Shown piece by piece: positions 41,687-42,086 of a stretch of DNA of 42,086 bases. The notes beneath the pieces are model-generated. The model was not told the DNA's origin. It was given only the letters and a program-made list of their open reading frames with translations, and made no database searches. This DNA comes from Thermoplasmata archaeon (GTDB lineage Archaea > Thermoplasmatota > E2 > DHVEG-1), in contig JADBLO010000116.1 of the NCBI GenBank assembly GCA_014894395.1, positions 1 through 42,086 of the forward strand, given 5' to 3'. Position numbers and translations under genes: made by a program. Every line of letters starts with the position of its first letter. The stretch's first letter is position 1.

Positions 41687-41878
41687 ATGGCATTTGAAAA
41701 AGATGGGTATGTCCTACACACACGCGAAGTCCAGCTGAAAGGCGGAAAAGACCAGAAAATATACTATTTTTGCAAAACAGGAAAAAAACCAAAAAGTGGC
41801 AAACCCTGCGATATGCCAGATGGGTATACCACTGGTATCAACAAACGAACTAAATTACCATATCTAAAAAAGAAATAA
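41687..41878 (+). CDS. Small conserved-type protein, 63 aa
   Basis: A compact 63-residue protein, 'MAFEKDGYVLHTREVQLKGG', 'KDQKIYYFCKTGKKPKSGKP', then 'CDMPDGYTTGINKRTKLPYL'. I recall this pattern (YxLHxREVxLKGGxxQxIYFF...G.P.DMP.GY..G.N.RT.LP.LKKK) from small uncharacterised bacterial and archaeal proteins. Function unknown; the basic tail suggests nucleic-acid binding. GAGGA lies before the ATG, which is preferred over an in-frame upstream start without a ribosome site. Confidence 0.68.
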   Translation: MAFEKDGYVLHTREVQLKGGKDQKIYYFCKTGKKPKSGKPCDMPDGYTTGINKRTKLPYLKKK

Positions 41879-41912
41879 ATTTTTCTTTTTCTTCTTTTTT
41901 TCTATCTTTCCT
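41879..41912 (+). terminator. Oligo-T terminator
   Basis: Several T tracts (TTTTTCTTTTTCTTCTTTTT) follow the stop of the 63-residue gene, the usual archaeal termination signal. Confidence 0.4.
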
Positions 41913-41932
41913 CCCAGATTGGACTCCCCTTT

Positions 41933-42086
41933 TCAATTCATGGTTTTTTGTTTGCTTTCAGTTGTGATTTTCCGATATAGTGCCTCCAAAACGATGTGCG
42001 AGAGAACATCTCCGTCAAGAAACATGTACTCTTTTTTGTTGCCTAAACTTTTGACAAGTTGTTCTCGCTTGGGATTCCCATAAAAA
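41933..42086 (-). CDS. Partial CDS, C-terminal end of an unknown protein
   Basis: The minus-strand frame is open from the window edge to TGA at 41933-41935. The last 50 residues read 'FYGNPKREQLVKSLGNKKEY', 'MFLDGDVLSHIVLEALYRKI' and 'TTESKQKTMN'. It is soluble, with a helix at the end. The start lies outside the window and I do not recognise the family. Confidence 0.5.
   Translation of the reverse strand, partial: FYGNPKREQLVKSLGNKKEYMFLDGDVLSHIVLEALYRKITTESKQKTMN

Overview
This window looks like a piece of an archaeal chromosome, probably a euryarchaeote of the Thermoplasmatota type, though the rank is an inference. The archaeal evidence is direct. There are TATA boxes about 25 bases before likely transcription starts, a group II chaperonin (thermosome), an archaeal-type tryptophanyl-tRNA synthetase, the wyosine enzyme Taw1, an archaeal SepF, and a tRNA-Gln with the A1-U72 pair used by archaeal GatDE. 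Two short exported proteins share an N-terminal 'LGSL..VVGYQ' signal region.

Layout. Positions 1-6.3 kb hold housekeeping genes (sepF, taw1, trpS), a seven-bladed FG-GAP surface protein, a CBS-domain protein and several tiny ORFs. Positions 6.4-11.1 kb hold a universal stress protein and a thermosome-grpE-dnaK chaperone operon. Positions 11.1-14.05 kb are a mobile-element scar: a complete IS5/IS903-like element with a 9-bp target duplication beside the thermosome promoter, an HNH-type gene split by a miniature IS200/IS605-like insertion, a transposase tail, and a membrane-protein frame with no start codon. Positions 14.2-20.1 kb encode two very large exported proteins in one operon. Positions 20.4-23.9 kb carry three aconitase-superfamily hydro-lyase genes: one fused large+small protein, then a separate large and small subunit. 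Positions 24.0-30.7 kb carry an exported hydrolase, an eight-repeat PQQ-like propeller protein, a PAS-only sensor, rtcA and a CinA-type amidase.

From 30.8 kb the character changes. A tRNA-Gln/tRNA-Glu pair is followed by a tyrosine integrase whose reading frame runs antisense through both tRNAs. Beyond it lies AT-rich accessory DNA to about 41.6 kb. This has an unknown 401-residue protein, a two-gene defence-like operon (a Shedu/DUF4263 nuclease plus a HEPN-like RX4H protein), a parallel beta-helix surface protein, two small exported proteins, a zinc-ribbon operon and a membrane protein. Three diverged copies of a tRNA T-arm-like motif (GATTTGAACC-N7-ACCGG) lie at 33.8, 35.9 and 38.4 kb, bounding blocks of 2.1 and 2.5 kb.

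The most interesting points are the Shedu-HEPN pair, the T-arm-like repeats in the island, the integrase frame running through the tRNAs, a tRNA-Gln with a nine-base anticodon loop, the IS200-like miniature element splitting the HNH gene, and a fused aconitase homologue with Cys in place of the usual active-site His. Functions are assigned from sequence motifs only; no database search was run.
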